Made by a program: the position numbers and the translations under genes. A stretch of DNA of 9,969 bases from Methylotetracoccus sp. GTDB taxonomy: Bacteria > Pseudomonadota > Gammaproteobacteria > Methylococcales > Methylococcaceae. The notes below the pieces were generated by a model. It made no database searches. It was not told where the DNA came from and worked only from the letters and a program-made list of their open reading frames with translations. Each line of letters opens with the position of its first letter. Position 1 is the stretch's first letter. Shown here in pieces: positions 7,732-9,969 of the stretch. The stretch is taken from the NCBI GenBank assembly GCA_025458755.1, contig JALORT010000035.1:1-9969 (forward strand). Reading direction: 5' to 3'.

Positions 7732-7751
7732 CGACGGGCCGTCGAGTTCAT
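7732..7751. repeat. Direct repeat copy 2 with internal hairpin
   Basis: CGACGGGCCGTCGAGTTCAT is the partner of the copy at 7498-7516, 234 bp further on. Its first 13 bases fold as CGACGG, G, CCGTCG, so the single substitution keeps the palindromic character. Confidence 0.5.
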
Positions 7752-7811
7752 GGGGGACCAGCGGCCGAACGGGAGTGCGAGGCGGTACGGGTACGGACTC
7801 TGCGGGGTACT

Positions 7812-7875
7812 GACACAAAGTGTGTCGCCAAATTTGGTGCTCGCGAGACTGGAAAGTCCTGTCAGGCTTTGCAAA
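7812..7875. repeat. Run of six adjacent short palindromes
   Basis: In order: GACACA-AAG-TGTGTC (7812-7826), CCAAATTTGG (7828-7837), CTCGCGAG (7840-7847), GACT-GGAA-AGTC (7847-7858), CCTG-T-CAGG (7858-7866) and TTTGCAAA (7868-7875). They almost touch each other, which is far denser than in neighbouring sequence. A folded RNA or an array of binding sites would look like this; I see no match to a known RNA class. Confidence 0.45.
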
Positions 7876-7880
7876 AAATG

Positions 7881-8067
7881 GCGATATAACCAAATAAAAA
7901 CGAACAGCTAGGAGAGATGGTACAGGGTTCTCTCATCCTCAAATAGCAGCCCATCGGCTTTCCGTCGGGGCGTGGCGATAATGTGAGAACCGCACCAACC
8001 ATGGCGGAGGTGTCCGGTTTTCGTTCTATCCGGGTTAGTGCGGCTTTTCTAGTTAAATGCCGGTAAT
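7881..8067. other. AT-richer spacer downstream of the exported-protein gene
   Basis: No gene is supported. Base composition shifts to more AT than the segment on its left. I saw no clear intrinsic terminator for the minus-strand gene ending at 8068; the nearest feature is a loose CCGG-flanked inverted repeat around 8010-8035. Confidence 0.4.
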
Positions 8068-8523
8068 TTATTCCATCGTCTCGGGTGCAACAACCTCCAA
8101 CTGACCGCCACAACTTCCTATGCCCCGACCGGAGGTGATCAGGAGGGAACCTGTGCCCCGGAGACTGGGCGGGATCAAGTTCGCAGCATACGCGAAAGAT
8201 GCTCCAGTCGCAGCATTGCTATAGAAGAGTGATACCCTAAACTGGGGAACTGGGGTGGCTAGAATGTCGTAAGTAACACCTCCCTGGATTGGATAGCGGG
8301 CAAATCCCGACGGTGTACTTGCTGGGATCGTAACCATACCATTTAAGGTATAGACGAACAGCGGTTCCAAATAGGGTACTGGCTGTAAATCGAGAGTGAA
8401 AAATACGTCATCGGAGCACGCGCTGGTCCAGCGAGCTCCTATAATGTCAGCATTGGCTTGGCTTAGGGTTAAAAGTGACACTAACCCAAATGCAGTTGAA
8501 GCTAATTTCGAATGAGTATTCAT
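8068..8523 (-). CDS. Small exported protein of unknown function
   Basis: The 151-aa product has a clear Sec signal peptide: basic start MNTHSK, hydrophobic core LASTAFGLVSLLTL (7-20), and likely cleavage after SQANA at 25. The mature part (about 126 residues) is rich in Thr, Ser, Gly, Pro and aromatic residues, looks beta-stranded, and has two cysteines, Cys36 and Cys138, that could form a disulfide outside the cytoplasm. No membrane anchor, lipobox or PEP-CTERM tail is present. ATG at 8523 has GGAGA seven bases upstream, which supports a real start. The gene stands alone between gene-poor stretches and is more AT-rich than the opg/glg genes, which hints at acquisition by transfer. I do not recognise the family; a secreted or periplasmic structural role is all that can be inferred. 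Confidence 0.7.
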   Translation of the reverse strand: MNTHSKLASTAFGLVSLLTLSQANADIIGARWTSACSDDVFFTLDLQPVPYLEPLFVYTLNGMVTIPASTPSGFARYPIQGGVTYDILATPVPQFRVSLFYSNAATGASFAYAANLIPPSLRGTGSLLITSGRGIGSCGGQLEVVAPETME

Positions 8524-9075
8524 GTTATTGTCTCCGTATTCTTGGCACGCTGACCGGCTAGCTGCAAACAGAAATCGTATAAATTGGCCAACGCGCTAGA
8601 AAGCGATGTCTTTGTCATTGAAGTCAACTCAGTATGCGGATACCTGAAAAAGTCTCTTTATGATCACCTCGAAAAAGTCACTATGATTAACTTCGTTAGC
8701 CAGTAGATTGAGCGGCGACCGACGTTTCATGTCTTGGATCGCGGGCACATTGGCGAAGATGCGGTGGCGAAGCAGCTGTCGCTGTGCAGCCTGCGGCGGC
8801 CCGCGCCGTTCCGAGGCTGCACCAATTTGTACCCCCCGCGTTCGGCCGCCGCTTGCACCTTGAGCTTGACGGCCTGTCGCTCCGCTCTCATTCTCTTATA
8901 ACTCCCATTTCACCGGCACTCGCGCTATAGCCGCAGAAACCGGCGAAGCAGGCGGGGCAGTGACTGTGCGGGGGACGCCGCACTTGTTCGCTTCGCTCGG
9001 TTTCCTTGTGCTCCGTGCGTGCAGCGCAGGTTGAGGTCGCGCCGCTGCTCGGCCAGCGCTCGGGCGCAGTCGGGG
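8524..9075. other. Gene-poor stretch left of the IS remnant
   Basis: Bases 8524-8640 should hold the promoter of the exported-protein gene; a TATACG -10-like hexamer lies on the minus strand near 8575-8585, but its -35 is poor. Two imperfect 20-odd-bp repeats lie at 8646-8691. From about 8700 the sequence becomes GC-rich, with only short broken frames; part of it may be the lost N-terminal portion of the adjacent transposase, which I could not trace reliably. Confidence 0.4.
8646..8691. repeat. Imperfect tandem direct repeat
   Basis: GAAAAAGTCTCTTTATGATCAC (8646-8667) is followed 25 bp later by GAAAAAGTCACTATGATTAAC (8671-8691). The units share GAAAAAGTC and ATGAT and differ by a two-base gap and a few substitutions. 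They lie about 120-170 bp upstream of the exported-protein gene. Confidence 0.5.
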
Positions 9076-9547
9076 TGGGAGAACAAGATCTCGTTCGCGA
9101 TCGCAGTGCAACCAGCGCGAAGTAGTTGAGCTGCCGCTCACAAAAGCCATGTATGCGGCCATCAGGCACCTGGCTTAGATTCTGTGGGCTCCGTGTTTGG
9201 TGTCGGCTTCGACGGTATTCATATCGGATAGCGTGAGCGGCTTCCACACAGTCCAAGGTCGCGTCCCGTGTGATCGCCGAATCATCGTCAGTTTCCGGCG
9301 GCAAGCGCGTGAACACCCTTAGTGCCGATGGGTCAACGCCGTCTTGGGCAACATGAAGGTTGCCAGCCAAGGCCCCTATAATGCCTTGGAGCCCGGCAAG
9401 CAGGCACCCAGCTATTGGGCCGAAGTCCAGCGTCGCGTTAACCGGCGTTTCGATCTCCGTGTGACCTTCAACCGCCCGCGCGACGACGCTGGCGAAACGC
9501 TGACGTGTTCCTTGCGGCAAACCGGCGTGGCTGAGGTTCATGGCTAA
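9076..9547 (+). pseudogene. Degraded IS1595-family transposase (ISXO2-like DDE domain), C-terminal part
   Basis: Frame 1 reads ENKISFAIAVQ at 9079-9111, like the NKxPFVAAVQ motif of IS1595 transposases. A frameshift near 9110-9125 leads into frame 2, which continues to TAA 9545-9547. That frame gives ILWA, eleven residues, then SDSVSGF (family: WA, eleven residues, SDGLxCF; the Asp is a catalytic position), REHP, CRWVNAVLGNMK (family WVNTVLGNLK), PYNAL, YWAEVQRRVNRRFDL (family YLAEFQYRFNRRFDL) and the terminal AEVHG. Stops interrupt it at TAG 9176-9178 and TAG 9320-9322. The N-terminal zinc ribbon and first catalytic Asp are not recognisable, and I found no terminal inverted repeats. The element is therefore dead. 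Longer frames on the opposite strand here are its shadows. Confidence 0.75.
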
Positions 9548-9642
9548 TCAATATGGTCACTGACCGTGCTTGACGCCATGGGAACGGCGCCCTCTGCGGG
9601 CAAGGGATGCCAAATCCCATGCGATTCATAGTGAATTGCAGG

Positions 9643-9969
9643 TCAAAGACTGCTCTCGTCCCGCGGCGTTGTCAAATTGGAGTTAACTCCTGCGTTTCCA
9701 GCGCCGGGCTCGGCTGCCCGGAATGGCCTGGTTGTTACGGCCAGGTCTTGGTTGACGAACATCTGCAGGCGATGCGGCACGTTCTTGCAGCGCAGGCGAT
9801 GACGGCGGGACCGTTCGGCGTGGACGAAGCGACCCCGACGACTGCGTTGATAACGCCGGCCGGCCTCCTGCACCGAGCGGCGACGCGCCACCTGCGAACA
9901 CCCATCACCGCAATATAGATATGGATCGGGCCCCGATCGCAGTGGCTGCACAGCAGAATTTGGACGCGG
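9643..9969 (-). pseudogene. Cys/Arg-rich small protein with CxxC motif, frameshifted and cut by the window end
   Basis: Reading leftward from the window edge, one frame gives RVQILLCSHCDRGPIHI (9968-9918). Two extra bases (TA, about 9916-9917) then shift the frame, and the sequence resumes as YCGDGCSQVARRRSVQEAG, RRYQRSRRGRFVHAERSRR and HRLRCKNVPH down to about 9772. Joined, this makes a CxxC plus CxxxC zinc-site pattern followed by a strongly basic Arg-rich stretch. It resembles a small uncharacterised proteobacterial family (CDRGQxYC, then GRRYQxSRRGRxxHAARxRRYR) that I recall, without certainty, near transposase genes. Sequence from about 9770 to the stop at 9643 no longer looks like the family. 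The true start lies beyond the window. The TA sits in an ATCTATATTGC context, where slippage or a sequencing error is plausible. Confidence 0.6.

Larger units (their letters stand above)
7381..7880. other. GC-rich segment dense in short inverted repeats, no recognised gene
   Basis: Frames stay open here on both strands (a 165-codon plus-strand frame from 7414 with AGGAAG just before its ATG, and a 126-codon minus-strand frame at 7513-7893), but both predict Arg/Pro/Ser/Gly-rich sequence with no domain I know, as expected from high GC. Structure is conspicuous: GTTTCC, GACTGA, GGAAAC near 7469-7486; CCGCCCC, five bases, GGGGCGG at 7525-7543; two near-identical elements with internal CGACG/CGTCG arms at 7498 and 7732; and a chain of six short palindromes from 7812 to 7875. 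The segment may be a remnant of a mobile or repeated element or a structured RNA. It is bounded on the right by visibly more AT-rich sequence. Confidence 0.4.

Noticed and set aside
7414..7911. 165-codon plus-strand frame with a fair ribosome site
   Set aside because: Its composition is low-complexity and Arg/Ser/Pro/Gly-rich, both strands are open, and the segment is packed with inverted repeats. I keep it only as part of the structured segment.
9027..9104. Minus-strand frame reading IANEILFSHPDCARALAEQ
   Set aside because: It looks protein-like but is antisense to the ENKISFAIAVQ motif of the transposase remnant, and a stop lies just upstream in that frame.
8888..9541. 217-codon minus-strand frame
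   Set aside because: It runs antisense to the IS1595 transposase remnant, whose plus-strand reading has ordered family motifs. The minus-strand product matches nothing I know.
9548..9642. Possible right end of the IS1595 element
   Set aside because: I looked for a terminal inverted repeat partner left of 9076 and found no convincing match, so no element boundary is called.
1..9969. CRISPR array or rRNA genes
   Set aside because: No regularly spaced repeats and no rRNA-like stretches were seen.

Overview
The window looks like a chromosomal segment of a GC-rich proteobacterium. A gammaproteobacterium is most likely, because the glycan genes resemble the E. coli OpgG, OpgH and GlgC proteins motif for motif; this lineage guess is inference. 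It splits into an intact metabolic half (about 1-5950) and a decayed, gene-poor half (about 5950-9969).

Intact half. A plus-strand Nudix hydrolase, cut by the window start, ends at 408 and converges on glgC. On the minus strand, in transcription order, come opgG (periplasmic glucan protein), an unrecognised 156-aa soluble protein overlapping opgG by four bases (ATGA), opgH (membrane glucosyltransferase making the beta-1,2-glucan backbone) and, after a 162-bp gap, glgC (ADP-glucose pyrophosphorylase). OpgH uses UDP-glucose and OpgG processes the glucan in the periplasm; GlgC opens glycogen synthesis from the same hexose-phosphate pool. The cluster therefore joins osmoregulated periplasmic glucan and glycogen synthesis. 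OpgH lacks the long cytoplasmic N-terminal region of the E. coli enzyme, and the extra gene sits just where coupling to it is easiest.

Decayed half. From 5950 to 9969 only one gene looks intact: a small exported protein of unknown function (8068-8523). The rest holds a sugar-phosphate transferase gene broken by one in-frame TAA but otherwise complete (6774-7352), a GC-rich segment full of short inverted repeats (about 7380-7880), a degraded IS1595-family transposase on the plus strand (about 9076-9547) and, at the right edge, a frameshifted Cys/Arg-rich small protein on the minus strand. Stop codons, frameshifts and insertion-sequence debris suggest a region of past insertion and decay, perhaps once an exopolysaccharide locus. 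I do not see a clearly new biological system. The best leads are the unknown opgG-opgH intercalated gene, the single-codon break in the sugar transferase and the inverted-repeat-rich segment.
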